This document shows, one piece after another, positions 9,401 to 19,597 of a DNA stretch of 50,337 nt. Origin of the DNA: Phycisphaerales bacterium (GTDB lineage Bacteria > Planctomycetota > Phycisphaerae > UBA1845 > Fen-1342); NCBI GenBank assembly GCA_003162245.1, contig PMMM01000200.1, positions 4,221 to 54,557 on the forward strand. The letters are read 5' to 3'. The notes beneath the pieces were generated by a model that was not told the origin of the DNA, did not search any database, and saw only the letters and a list, made by a program, of their open reading frames with translations. Each line of letters begins with the position of its first letter. The stretch's first letter is position 1. A program made the position numbers and the translations under genes.

Positions 9401-10384
9401 GGCTACGACGCGTGTGGCTGCACCAGCCAGAGCGTGACGCTGACGTGCGGTCTGACGAAGACCGTCAACTTCTGCGCGTGCCCGAGCTGCCCGCCGGGCG
9501 GCATCACCGGGACGGTCAAGTGCTCGTCGAAGTGCCAGGCCGTCGCGGGCGTGGCGGTCGTCGTCCTCGACGCCAACAACGTTCAGAAGGGCTCGACGAC
9601 CACCGGGTCGGACGGCAAGTACACCTTCGGCAGCCTGCCTGCCGGAACCTACACCGTCCGGATCACCGTGCCCGCCGGGTACGAGGCCTGCGGCGACACG
9701 AGCGCTAGCGTGACCGTGACGTGCGGCCAGACGAAGACCGCCAACTTCTGTGCCTGCCCGAGCTGTCCGCCCGGCACGGTGACTGGCGTCGTGAAGTGCT
9801 CGTCCAGCAACGCTGCCGTCGCGGGCGCAGTCGTGAAGATCTATCGCAACAATGTCCAGAAGGGCTCGGCGAACACCGGTGCCGACGGCCGGTACACGCT
9901 CGGCAACCTCGCGGCCGGCGACTACACCGTCAAGCTCACGCTTCCGTGCGATTACGACGCCTGCGGCTGCCTCAGCGCCTGCGTGAGCCTGTCCTGCGGC
10001 GGCACGAAGACGGTCAACTTCTGCGCCTGTCCGCACCCCGTGGCCAGCGAAGGCTGCTCCCCCGGCTACTGGAAGAACCACACGTGGCACTGGCCGGATC
10101 CGTACGACCCGACCGACAGCTTCAACGCCACGTTTGGCGTGTCCGCGTTCCAGCCCGACATCACGCTGCTCGCGGCCCTGCGTCAGAGCGGCGGCGGAGT
10201 CAAAGCGCTCGGCCGGCACGCCGTGGCCGCACTGCTAAATGCCGCGACCAGCGCGGTGGACTACGAGTTCACGCCGCAGCAGGTGCTCGCCGAGGTGCAG
10301 GCTGCCTTGCGGCCGGGCGGTAACATCGAGGGCGCCGAAGAGGATCTCTCGGAAATGAACCAGCGCAATTGTCCGCTGAATTGA
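6422..10384 (+). CDS. Giant secreted repeat protein: eleven Cys-rich carboxypeptidase-regulatory/SdrB-like repeats and a GYWKNH domain
   Basis: 1320 residues, with AAGGGAGAGAAGAC before ATG 6422. A signal peptide covers about residues 1-27. Residues 28-190 form a domain shared with the preceding PEP-CTERM protein. Residues 195-1206 are eleven repeats of about 92 residues, each with the order (S/T)G.V.C - VAG..V.VYDANN - G...TG.DG.YT - LPAG.Y.V - C - NFC.CP.C. This resembles carboxypeptidase-regulatory-like or SdrD-B-like beta-sandwich folds but with conserved cysteines at the ends. The C-terminus has GCSPGYWKNHTWHW, a motif family found in exported proteins of several phyla with no assigned function, and it replaces the PEP-CTERM tail of its neighbour. 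It is probably a long, disulfide-stabilised surface fibre or adhesin; that role is inferred. No catalytic motif is seen. Confidence 0.8.
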   Translation: MISGRPTHFARLSIILILIGSAVAAQAALLNVPQTAPIINYDSNGHLTYDAGTGQFSVDASSLAVTFPNGDFAFVDAPRALQIRLLVNGSGVASSNGSTDDLTVEGTVDVDGDGTPEYSGILLTGKIKAFGFLDTGSNVDLFDFVFVGTGGGMAGLFGGGNIGITMTSENCTFTGSFLVNFEGKSKGDIGVTPCDRHAISGHVTCTGTNTGIPGVSVTVYDANNSPVGTAVTGTGGAYAVPGLVAPANYTVVVTVPSNAASCSATSQAIALDCNADATADFCVCPCLPTSITGTAACTQNGQQTPQPGVAITVFDSSNHVAGSAVTGAGGSYAVAGLVAGAYTVAATPPAGSKLCSDATVAVVLVCNQDGTANFCVCPCAPSDINGLVACSRDNGPVAGLTVTAYDANNAAVGSAVSQADGTYTINDLPPGSYTVKITITSTTTLCGPDTVPVTLACETDGTANFCVCPCRPASITGIVACSQDNGGIAGIAVTAYDGGNAVAGTAATDTDGSYTIGGLAPGNYTVKIVPTADTKLCGPDTVPVTIVCETNGTANFCLCPCRGSAINGRTVCSTGNLPQGNIAVTLLDSTNGVAGNATTATDGTYTIANLAPGTYRVTVAVPPNYQSCGPTSVNVTLQCEQNGTADFCLCPPACNTKLNGTVKCTSSCPQTPVSGATITVVSSAGQTVATQSTAADGTYSISGLSIGSYTVKVTLPSGYQACGCTSSCVTISCGQTKTVDFCACPNCASASVTGTVKCSTTNKTVYGVTVKLYDANNVQKGSARTGCDGKYAFRNLPAGTYKVTIVVPCGYEACGATNSTITLACGQTTPVDFCVCPTCRPATVSGVVKCSSGCQTVAGAMVAVFDASNVQKGSTTTGADGKYTLGNLPAGSYSVRITVPAGYEACGDTSTSVTLTCGQTKTVNFCACPSCAPAKVTGIVKCQSSCQTVAGAIVKVYDAANVQKGSATTGSDGKYTLSGLPAGTYTVKLTVPAGYDACGCTSQSVTLTCGLTKTVNFCACPSCPPGGITGTVKCSSKCQAVAGVAVVVLDANNVQKGSTTTGSDGKYTFGSLPAGTYTVRITVPAGYEACGDTSASVTVTCGQTKTANFCACPSCPPGTVTGVVKCSSSNAAVAGAVVKIYRNNVQKGSANTGADGRYTLGNLAAGDYTVKLTLPCDYDACGCLSACVSLSCGGTKTVNFCACPHPVASEGCSPGYWKNHTWHWPDPYDPTDSFNATFGVSAFQPDITLLAALRQSGGGVKALGRHAVAALLNAATSAVDYEFTPQQVLAEVQAALRPGGNIEGAEEDLSEMNQRNCPLN
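7004..10040 (+). repeat. Eleven in-frame tandem repeats of about 276 bp
   Basis: The unit encodes about 92 residues and ends in NFCxCPxC. Units 1-5 are divergent and end in GTANFCVCPC-type sequence. Units 6-11 form a second subfamily (GQTKTVNFCACPSC, NNVQKGS) and are much more alike at DNA level, with units 8-10 closest (shared stretch acgtccagaagggctc). This suggests recent expansion of the 3' half. Confidence 0.8.
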
Positions 10385-10420
10385 CGCTGCGGGCAGCGCC
10401 CCCGGCAGCAGAGCACAATA

Positions 10421-10462
10421 TGCACGGAGCCCCGGACGCCACGCGTCTGGGGCTCCTGTGCA
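10421..10462. terminator. Strong hairpin between convergent genes
   Basis: The arms tgcacGGAGCCCCGGACGC and GCGTCTGGGGCTCCtgtgca pair over about 19 bases, with one G-T wobble and one bulge, around a CAC loop. It lies between the stop of the repeat-protein gene and that of the convergent M16 peptidase gene, so it can serve both strands. There is no long T-run on either side. Confidence 0.6.
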
Positions 10463-10502
10463 TCAGCAGGTTGACGCACCGCGGTCACGTGCCGCGCCCG
10501 GA

Positions 10503-13283
<2,781 letters not shown>

Positions 13284-13477
13284 GGGATGCTCTCCTTGTG
13301 TGCTGAGCGCCTCTGGCTGAGGCGCGGACACGGTCAGCGGACTTCGGCCACATAAGTCCGAGATTATATTGCAGTCGGGATAGCGTTGCTTGGCAAGGCC
13401 CGATAAATCGCTGCCAGTCAAGTCGCCGCGCGACAAAGCCGATGAACCCACGGTCCATCTTAGTCTGCGCGGAGAGC

Positions 13478-16057
13478 ATGGCAGTGAAGTGCGCAAACAT
13501 AGTGGTCGCTCTGGGTCTGCTCCTCGGCTGCGGCGCCGTCGCCAGTCTTGGCCGCGCCGGTGACGCAGGTGAGCCGTCCCAGGTAACTGCCGCCCCGACG
13601 TCGGACACGCCGGGCGCCGGCGGGAACGGCGGGGTCTCAACGAGCATACCGGCTCCCCCCAACGCCCCCACGGCCACGGCCGCCACCAGTATTACCGCCA
13701 CCGGTTTTTCGGCGAATTGGAATGCCTCGGGCGGCGCCACCGGCTACCGGCTCGACGTGGCCACAGACAGCGGTTTCACCAACTTCGTTGCTACCTACAA
13801 CAACCGTGACGTGGGCAACGTGACTACGTACGCGGTCAGCGGGCTCACCGGCGGCACGACGTACTACTATCGCCTCCGTGCGTACAACGGCAGCGCCACC
13901 AGCGGGAATTCGAACACGATCACGGTCACGACGGTCCCCGCCGCCCCCACGGCCACGGCCGCCACCAGCATCACCGCCGCCGGCTTCTCGGCGAACTGGA
14001 ATGCCTCCACCGGCGCCACGGGCTACCGCCTCGACGTGGCCACCAACAGCGGCTTCACGAGCTTCGTGACCGGTTACAACGACCGCAACGTCAACAACGT
14101 GACCACCTACGCCGTCAGCGGGCTCACCGCCGGCACGACGTATTACTATCGCGTGCGGGCCTACAACGGCACGGGTACCGGTGGCAACTCCGGCACGATC
14201 ACGGTCACGACGGTTCCGCCCGCCCCGACGGCCACGGCGGCCTCCAGCATCACGGCCATCGGCTTTTCGGCGAACTGGAGCGCCGCAACGGGCGCCACCG
14301 GCTACCGCCTGGACGTGGCCGTCGACAGCTTCTTCACGAACTTCGTAGCCGGCTACAGCAATCTCAACGTGGGCGCCCCGACCACGCAATCGGTCAGCGG
14401 TCTCAACCCGGCCACGGTCTACTACTATCGCGTCCGGGCCTACAACGGCGCAGGCACCAGCGGCGACTCGAACACCGTCACCGTCACGACGCTTCCGGCC
14501 TTGCCAACGGTGAGCACCACGCCCGTAACCAGCGCGACGTCCACCACGGCGGCCGGCGGCGGTGACATCATGTCGGACGGCGGCGCGACGGTCACCGTGC
14601 GCGGGGTTTGTTGGAGCACCTCCGCAAACCCGACGACGGGCGACGCCTATACGACCGACGGCGGAGGCACGGGCACGTTTGGCAGTTCCTTGACCGGGCT
14701 CGCGGCCGGCACGACCTACCACGTCCGTGCGTACGCCACGAATACCGCCGGCGCGGGGTACGGCGACGATCGCACGTTCGCGACGCTCGCCGTCCACACC
14801 GTCACGTTTGTCGCCGGTGCGCACGGCACGCTCAGCGGCACGCCGGGCCAGACCGTTGACCACGGCAGCGACTGTACGGCGGTCACCGCGGTACCCGATC
14901 TCGGCCACCACTTCACCGGCTGGACCGGCGACCACGTCGGCAGCGACAACCCGCTGACGGTCACTAACGTCACGGCGGACATGACCATCACCGCCAACTT
15001 CGCGATTGACACGCACACCGTGACCTTCGTCGCCGGCGCGCACGGCTCGCTCGCCGGCACGACCTCGCAGACGGTCGACTATGGTGCCGACTGCACCGCG
15101 GTGACGGCGACGGCGGATGACGGCTACCACTTCGTGAACTGGACCGGCACGGGGGGGGGAGCGTCCACCGACAATCCGCTGACCATCGCGAGCGTCACGC
15201 AGGATCTGACCATCACGGCGAACTTCACGGTCGTGACGTGCGACGTCACGTTCTCCGCGGAGCAGGGCGGCACCGTGCGAGGCGCTGCCGCTCAGGTTGT
15301 GCCGTATGGTGGCTCGACCGCGCCCGTGACCGCCGTCGCCGCGGACGGGTGGCAGTTCATGCGCTGGACGGGCACCAACGCCTTTGAGACGCAGCAGAAT
15401 CCGCTCACGCTCACGGACGTGCGGCGCAACACGGCGATCGCCGCGACCTTCGCTATCCTGCCACCCGAGCCCGTCGACACAGGCGAGACGCCGTCTCTGA
15501 GTTCCGAGCCGAACACGCCGGCCGGCAACAACATGCCGGATCTGCGGCTGACAATCGCCGTATCCCCGACGGGGCCGGCGGCGGGCGGAACCGTGGCGAC
15601 GGGCGACGTCGTGCCCTTCGAGCTGGCCGTGGAGAACGTCGGTGCAGGCGGCGCGACGGATGTCCGCGTTGTCGTGCCGATCCCGGACAGCATGGAGTAC
15701 GTCTCGGCCCGCGTGCTCGTTGCCGAGAGCGCCCAGACGGCGTCAGTGCAAGTGGAGTTCGACGGCCAGAACGTCATTGTCTACGTGGGAGACGTGCCCG
15801 CGGGGCATACGGTCGCCACAGAGTTGATGCTGCGTGCCAAGACCAGCGGCGTCGCAGCCGTGGCGGCGCAAGTGCACTCGACGGAGCAAGAAGCGCCGGT
15901 TGCCGCTCAACCGGCGGCGGAGATCGTCGTGGAAGACGAGTACTTCCTGATTCAGAGCACGTCGCGGCCCGGCGGCTGTGGGCTGCCGGGGTTGTTTCCG
16001 CTGTTCACGTTGGTCGGGCTACTGGGTCTGCGGCGGTATGGCGGGGGCGGAGTATAG
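13478..16057 (+). CDS. Surface protein with FN3 repeats, InlB-type repeats, DUF11-like domain and Cys-containing C-terminal anchor
   Basis: 859 residues from ATG 13478 (GGAGA just upstream, directly followed by a hydrophobic signal segment). ATG 13442 is an alternative that would add 12 residues and lacks a ribosome site. The signal contains LLLGC, so lipidation is possible. Order: three fibronectin type III modules of about 92 residues (about 61-335), a fourth FN3-like module (about 339-435), three InlB/Listeria-Bacteroides-type repeats (VTFVAGAHG ... GWTG ... ITANF; about 437-660), and a DUF11-like domain (about 687-810). The C-terminus is GGCG, a hydrophobic segment and RR. This tail has the three-part layout of CTERM sorting signals but with Cys instead of PEP, reminiscent of Myxo- or Synergist-type tails. 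Likely an adhesin or cell-wall-associated protein; no enzyme motif is seen. Confidence 0.8.
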   Translation: MAVKCANIVVALGLLLGCGAVASLGRAGDAGEPSQVTAAPTSDTPGAGGNGGVSTSIPAPPNAPTATAATSITATGFSANWNASGGATGYRLDVATDSGFTNFVATYNNRDVGNVTTYAVSGLTGGTTYYYRLRAYNGSATSGNSNTITVTTVPAAPTATAATSITAAGFSANWNASTGATGYRLDVATNSGFTSFVTGYNDRNVNNVTTYAVSGLTAGTTYYYRVRAYNGTGTGGNSGTITVTTVPPAPTATAASSITAIGFSANWSAATGATGYRLDVAVDSFFTNFVAGYSNLNVGAPTTQSVSGLNPATVYYYRVRAYNGAGTSGDSNTVTVTTLPALPTVSTTPVTSATSTTAAGGGDIMSDGGATVTVRGVCWSTSANPTTGDAYTTDGGGTGTFGSSLTGLAAGTTYHVRAYATNTAGAGYGDDRTFATLAVHTVTFVAGAHGTLSGTPGQTVDHGSDCTAVTAVPDLGHHFTGWTGDHVGSDNPLTVTNVTADMTITANFAIDTHTVTFVAGAHGSLAGTTSQTVDYGADCTAVTATADDGYHFVNWTGTGGGASTDNPLTIASVTQDLTITANFTVVTCDVTFSAEQGGTVRGAAAQVVPYGGSTAPVTAVAADGWQFMRWTGTNAFETQQNPLTLTDVRRNTAIAATFAILPPEPVDTGETPSLSSEPNTPAGNNMPDLRLTIAVSPTGPAAGGTVATGDVVPFELAVENVGAGGATDVRVVVPIPDSMEYVSARVLVAESAQTASVQVEFDGQNVIVYVGDVPAGHTVATELMLRAKTSGVAAVAAQVHSTEQEAPVAAQPAAEIVVEDEYFLIQSTSRPGGCGLPGLFPLFTLVGLLGLRRYGGGGV

Positions 16058-16118
16058 GTCGGTGCAGCCCAAGGCGATCGCCGACGCAAAGAGGTTTCGA
16101 GATGTCTGGAGAGTGTTC

Positions 16119-16352
16119 ATGCAACGCACAACCAAACGGATAGTCCTGGCAGGGCTGCTGGCAGCGCTGCTGGTCACTGCGAGCGGATGCTGGCCGTTCG
16201 ACCTCGCCTCGAACGCGACATCCTTCGCGGCGGGCTGGCTCGTACGGGGCTTCGCCACGCAAACGCCGACCACGGAGCTGACCTGCTACCGCAACGGCGT
16301 GGCGATCGACTGTGCTGACGTGCCCGCCGAGATGCTGCCCGTCAACCAATGA
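16119..16352 (+). CDS. Small lipoprotein of unknown function
   Basis: 77 residues. ATG 16119 is preceded by GGAGAG at a good distance. The N-terminus is a lipoprotein signal (basic MQRTTKR, hydrophobic core, then TASGC with Cys as the likely lipidated residue). The mature part is about 53 residues with two further Cys (TCYRNGVAIDC) that could form a disulfide loop. It sits 61 bases after the FN3 protein on the same strand and may be co-transcribed. No family recognised. The other small lipoprotein in this window (30939) has a similar layout but no clear sequence match. Confidence 0.65.
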   Translation: MQRTTKRIVLAGLLAALLVTASGCWPFDLASNATSFAAGWLVRGFATQTPTTELTCYRNGVAIDCADVPAEMLPVNQ

Positions 16353-16360
16353 GCCCGCGG

Positions 16361-16390
16361 CGCGCACATGCCCTCAAATGCGTGTGCGCG
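16361..16390. terminator. Hairpin between convergent lipoprotein and serA-like genes
   Basis: CGCGCACATGC and GCGTGTGCGCG pair over 11 bases with one wobble around loop CCTCAAAT. It is located just after the lipoprotein stop and before the stop of the convergent dehydrogenase gene, as expected for a bidirectional terminator. Confidence 0.5.
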
Positions 16391-16462
16391 ATCGTACGCC
16401 GGGGGGTAAAGCCAGACTCTGCCCTGCCCGCCCTGCAAGCCGAAGCATCCCGGAGAGGCCGT

Positions 16463-17422
16463 CTACGGGTTTACGCAATTCCGCACCCTCCCCGTCTTCT
16501 TGAACTCCGCCACGATCCGCACCGTCTCCTCCGCGACCGCCGTCTGCGCCTGGTCCGTCGACGCCCCGATGTGGTGCGTGCCGTACAGGTTGGCCACATC
16601 CGCCAGCGGCGACGTGATCTCTTTCGCGTCCGCCGCCGGCTCGTTCTCGTACACATCCACCGCCGCCGCGCGAATCTTCTTCTCTTTCAGCGCCGCGATC
16701 AGCGCCGGCTCGTCCACCACCGACGCCCGGCTCGTATTGATGAGCATCGCGTTCGGCTTCATCGTCGCCAGCCGACCGGCGTTGACCAGATGCTTCGTAT
16801 CGCCCGTCCCCGGCACGTGCAGCGTGATCACGTCCGCCTCGCGGAAGATCTGGTCGAGCTGTGCCCGCTTGCAGTTTGGATGGTCGAGCGGCTTCAGGTC
16901 CGCGATCACGTCGTACCACAGCACTTTCATGTCGAACGCCAGCGCCCGCTTGGCGACCTCGGTGCCGATCCGCCCCATCCCGACGATCCCCAGCGTGCCG
17001 CCCTTCAGCCCGCGGGCCTTGCTGTATTCCTTCTTGTTCCACTTGTGCGCCCGCAGGTCGGCGACGTTGTCCGCGATCCGCCGGTCCATATTCAGCATGT
17101 GGCCGAGAACCAGCTCCGCGACCGCGACCGCGTTCATCCCCGGACAGTTCGAGACCTTCACCCCGCGTTCGCTCGCCGCCTTCACGTCGATCGTGTCGTA
17201 GCCCGACCCCGCCCGGATGACGACCTTGAGCTGCTTCCCGGCCTTCAGCGTGTCCGCGCCGACCTTTGTCGACCGGACGATCAGAACGGTCGGGTCGTAC
17301 TCCCCGACGCGCTTCGTCAGCGCCTCGTCCTTCAGCTCCGGCTCGCACGTCACCTCGTCCGCGATCTTCTTCAGCTCCGCGATCCCAAACGCCTCAAACT
17401 TGTCCGCGATCAGCACTTTCAT
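16463..17422 (-). CDS. serA: D-3-phosphoglycerate dehydrogenase-like 2-hydroxyacid dehydrogenase
   Basis: 319 residues, start ATG 17422 with GGGAG upstream; the upstream extension to 17476 is not conserved-looking. It has the NAD-binding GMGRIG loop (147-152) and the catalytic set R232 (NTSRA), E261 (YENEP) and H284 (HIGAST). This fits the D-isomer-specific 2-hydroxyacid dehydrogenase family, with SerA-type features such as NCPGMNAVAVAE and HIGASTDQAQ. SerA oxidises 3-phosphoglycerate to 3-phosphohydroxypyruvate, the first step of serine synthesis, in the cytoplasm. It is the short form without intervening or ACT domains, so feedback control by serine through an ACT domain is not expected. 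A related hydroxyacid substrate cannot be excluded. Confidence 0.85.
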   Translation of the reverse strand: MKVLIADKFEAFGIAELKKIADEVTCEPELKDEALTKRVGEYDPTVLIVRSTKVGADTLKAGKQLKVVIRAGSGYDTIDVKAASERGVKVSNCPGMNAVAVAELVLGHMLNMDRRIADNVADLRAHKWNKKEYSKARGLKGGTLGIVGMGRIGTEVAKRALAFDMKVLWYDVIADLKPLDHPNCKRAQLDQIFREADVITLHVPGTGDTKHLVNAGRLATMKPNAMLINTSRASVVDEPALIAALKEKKIRAAAVDVYENEPAADAKEITSPLADVANLYGTHHIGASTDQAQTAVAEETVRIVAEFKKTGRVRNCVNP

Positions 17423-17548
17423 GCTCAAACTCCCGTAAACCGCTTCACGTTTTCCTGCGGCGATCCGCCACTTCACGCCGCCGCGCCGCCCGGCGGGCCG
17501 ATTATAATCCCGCCGAGCCCGCGCCGTAAGCGCTGCGCCCCAACCGGT

Positions 17549-17570
17549 GTGCCACTGCTCTCGAGCAGTG
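17549..17570. repeat. Interspersed palindrome, copy 1
   Basis: gtgCCACTGCTCTCGAGCAGTG, a near-perfect inverted repeat upstream of the Nudix gene. Related copies lie at 39703-39724, 39741-39764 and 50309-50331. The central dinucleotide differs (TC here, AA or TT elsewhere). Confidence 0.6.
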
Positions 17571-17652
17571 ATCCGCGGCGCGCGATTCGTCGTGTTTGCG
17601 AGGCCTATAGATTCCTCCTTTGTGCCCTTGGTGTCCTTCGTGGTGAAGATTG

Positions 17653-18030
17653 ATGCGTGAAGGCGTCGTCATCGTCGTCCAGCGTGCCGACCGCTACCTC
17701 ATCATCCGCCGCGCCTCTGCCGTCATCGCCCCCGGCGCCTGGTGCTTCGTCGGCGGCGGAATCGAGCCCGGCGAAACCCAGGAGCAGGCCGTCGTTCGCG
17801 AGTTCCGCGAAGAGGTCGGCGGCGAGGTCCGCCCGCTCGCCCGCGTCTGGGAATACACCCGCCCCGACGGCTCGCTGCGCCTCTACTGGTGGCGTGCCGA
17901 CCTCGTCGGCGACAAGCTGGAATGCAACCCTGCCGAGATCGCCGAGCTCCGCTGGCTCACCCCCGGCGAAATCCTGACCCTCCCCAACCTCCTCGACGGC
18001 AACCGCGCCTTCCTCGCCACGCTCCGCTGA
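17653..18030 (+). CDS. Nudix hydrolase
   Basis: 125 residues starting at ATG 17653 (a TTG one codon earlier is possible). The full Nudix box GX5EX7REUXEEXGU is present at residues 35-57, with the metal-binding REFREEVGG core. The protein is the minimal size for the superfamily, with no extra domain to tell the substrate; nucleoside diphosphate derivatives are the typical substrates. It is cytoplasmic with no signal peptide. The serpin gene starts 140 bases downstream on the same strand, but nothing links the functions. Upstream DNA (17600-17650) reads tttgtgcccttggtgtcctt, which looks like a degenerate repeat. Confidence 0.85.
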   Translation: MREGVVIVVQRADRYLIIRRASAVIAPGAWCFVGGGIEPGETQEQAVVREFREEVGGEVRPLARVWEYTRPDGSLRLYWWRADLVGDKLECNPAEIAELRWLTPGEILTLPNLLDGNRAFLATLR

Positions 18031-18060
18031 TCAGAGCCCCGAGCGCAAGCGAGTGGGTTT
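18031..18060 (+). repeat. Possible planctomycete interspersed element
   Basis: The stretch ccccgagcgcaagcgagtgg just after the Nudix stop resembles short GC-rich elements of the GAGCGCAAGCGAG type that I recall as abundant in Planctomycetota. Only one copy is seen in this window, so the call rests on recollection. Confidence 0.3.
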
Positions 18061-18170
18061 CCGCAAAACGTCGCGCGCGCCAGCCAGCGGTTTCCCTCAG
18101 CGCCGTCGCCCGATACCATGACGCCTCGGCGTCCGACGAACGGGAAATCTCGGGCAAAAGGCGGTTTACG

Positions 18171-19481
18171 ATGAAACTCTATCCTTCGCCGTCTGCGGCC
18201 GTTCTGCTTGTGCTCGTCTTTGCCCTGAACCGCGCGTCGGCACTGGGCGGCCAGCCAGCGGTGCCGGCCGCGCCGGGCAAGGAGGTCAAGGGCGAGAAGG
18301 CCCGCGTCTCGGCGCCGCACGTGCCGCCGGCTGACCTGAAGGAGCTGACCGCCGGCAACCGCGCGTTCGGCCTCGAGCTCTACCAGTCGCTGCGCGCCGC
18401 GCCGGGCAACCTGTTCCTCTCGCCGCACAGCATCTCCGCCGCACTGGCGATGACCTATGCCGGTGCACGCGGGCAGACCGCCGCCGAGATGGCCAAGATG
18501 CTGCACTTCGCCTTGCCGGCGGAGCGGCTGCATCCGGCGTTCAACGGTCTGGACATCGAGTTGGCCAGCCGGGCTGGGCCCACGACCGGCGCGGCGCGCG
18601 ACCCGGTGCGCCTGTACATCGTCAACCGCTTGTGGGCGCAGACCGGGTTCGCGTTCCTCCCCGCCTTCTTGGACGTGGTCGGCGAGAACTACGGCGCCGG
18701 CGTGAGCCTGCTGGACTTCGCCACCGCCACCGAGGAGTCGCGGCAGGCGATCAACGAGTGGGTCAGCCAGGCCACCGAGCACAAGATCGAGGAACTGCTG
18801 CAGCCGGGGATCGTGCGACGCGACACGCGGCTAGTGCTGACCAACGCGGTGTACTTCAAGGCCCCCTGGGAGCTGCCGTTCGCCAAAGAGCTGACCAAGC
18901 CGTTGCCGTTTCACCCGTTGACCGGGTCGCCGTTCGACGTGCCCATGATGCAACAGCAGCAGCACTTTCTCTACGCCAAGGGCGACGGGTTCCGGGCGAT
19001 CCAGCTTGGTTACGGCGACGGCGAGCTGGCGATGCTGGTCGTAGTCCCCGACGCGGGGCAGTTCGGACGGATCGAGTCGTCGCTCAGCGCCGAGCGGCTG
19101 GCGGCGACGATCCGCGGCTTGCAACACGAGCAAGTGCGGCTGGCTCTGCCCAAGTTCACGTTCACCAGCAGCTTCGAGCTGAAGGCGGCGCTGATCGCGC
19201 AAGGCATGACGACGGCCTTCGGCGAGCGGGCGGATTTCTCCGGCATGACGGGAAAACGCGACCTGGCCATCGACAAGGTGGTCCACAAGGCGTTCGTGCT
19301 GGTGGACGAGACCGGCACCGAAGCCGCCGCCGCGAGCGCGGTACTCATGGGCCCGACGGGTGCGGTGCCGTCGCGGGAACCGGTCGTGCTGACGATCGAC
19401 CGTCCGTTCCTGTTCTTCATCCGCGACGTGCAGACGGACACGGTCCTGTTCGTCGGCCGCGTGGTGAATCCCAAGGAATAG
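18171..19481 (+). CDS. Exported serpin (serine protease inhibitor)
   Basis: 436 residues from ATG 18171, which starts a signal peptide (1-25, ending ASA). The open frame continues upstream over the Nudix gene, but that part is out-of-frame shadow. The serpin core covers about 62-436: NLFLSPHSISAALAMTYAGA near the start, LVLTNAVYFKAPWE (breach region), and the C-terminal RPFLFFIRD and VLFVGRVVNP. The reactive-centre hinge DETGTEAAAASAV keeps small residues at P15-P9, typical of inhibitory serpins. Ungapped alignment to antitrypsin puts the P2-P1-P1' residues at about Pro-Thr-Gly, so the target is not obviously trypsin-like. It probably acts in the periplasm or outside the cell. The window also encodes an exported metzincin and an M16 peptidase, neither a serine protease. 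Confidence 0.92.
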   Translation: MKLYPSPSAAVLLVLVFALNRASALGGQPAVPAAPGKEVKGEKARVSAPHVPPADLKELTAGNRAFGLELYQSLRAAPGNLFLSPHSISAALAMTYAGARGQTAAEMAKMLHFALPAERLHPAFNGLDIELASRAGPTTGAARDPVRLYIVNRLWAQTGFAFLPAFLDVVGENYGAGVSLLDFATATEESRQAINEWVSQATEHKIEELLQPGIVRRDTRLVLTNAVYFKAPWELPFAKELTKPLPFHPLTGSPFDVPMMQQQQHFLYAKGDGFRAIQLGYGDGELAMLVVVPDAGQFGRIESSLSAERLAATIRGLQHEQVRLALPKFTFTSSFELKAALIAQGMTTAFGERADFSGMTGKRDLAIDKVVHKAFVLVDETGTEAAAASAVLMGPTGAVPSREPVVLTIDRPFLFFIRDVQTDTVLFVGRVVNPKE

Positions 19482-19597
19482 CCGGCCGCCTGGCTCCTTT
19501 CTCTACGGTGAGTGCGTAGCGCGTAGGGTGCGTCCTCGACGCCCCCTCTGGCTGCAGCCGCGCATGCTGGGCGAAGGCGATCCAAGAGTATCGGGGC

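Noticed and set aside
8564-10219. 551-residue minus-strand open frame opposite the repeat gene
   Set aside because: It only mirrors the 276-bp repeats and has no start site or motif; the plus-strand reading gives structured repeats.
13284-13640. N-terminal extension of the M16 peptidase frame
   Set aside because: No family similarity, and it overlaps the divergent gene. GTG 13283 has AAGGAGAG upstream and an immediate signal peptide.
15150-15160. Run of nine G in the FN3 protein gene as a frameshift site
   Set aside because: The frame stays open and the InlB repeat continues correctly across the run, so no shift is needed here.
17742-18170. Long N-terminal extension of the serpin frame
   Set aside because: It overlaps the Nudix gene in another frame and precedes a proper signal peptide starting at ATG 18171.
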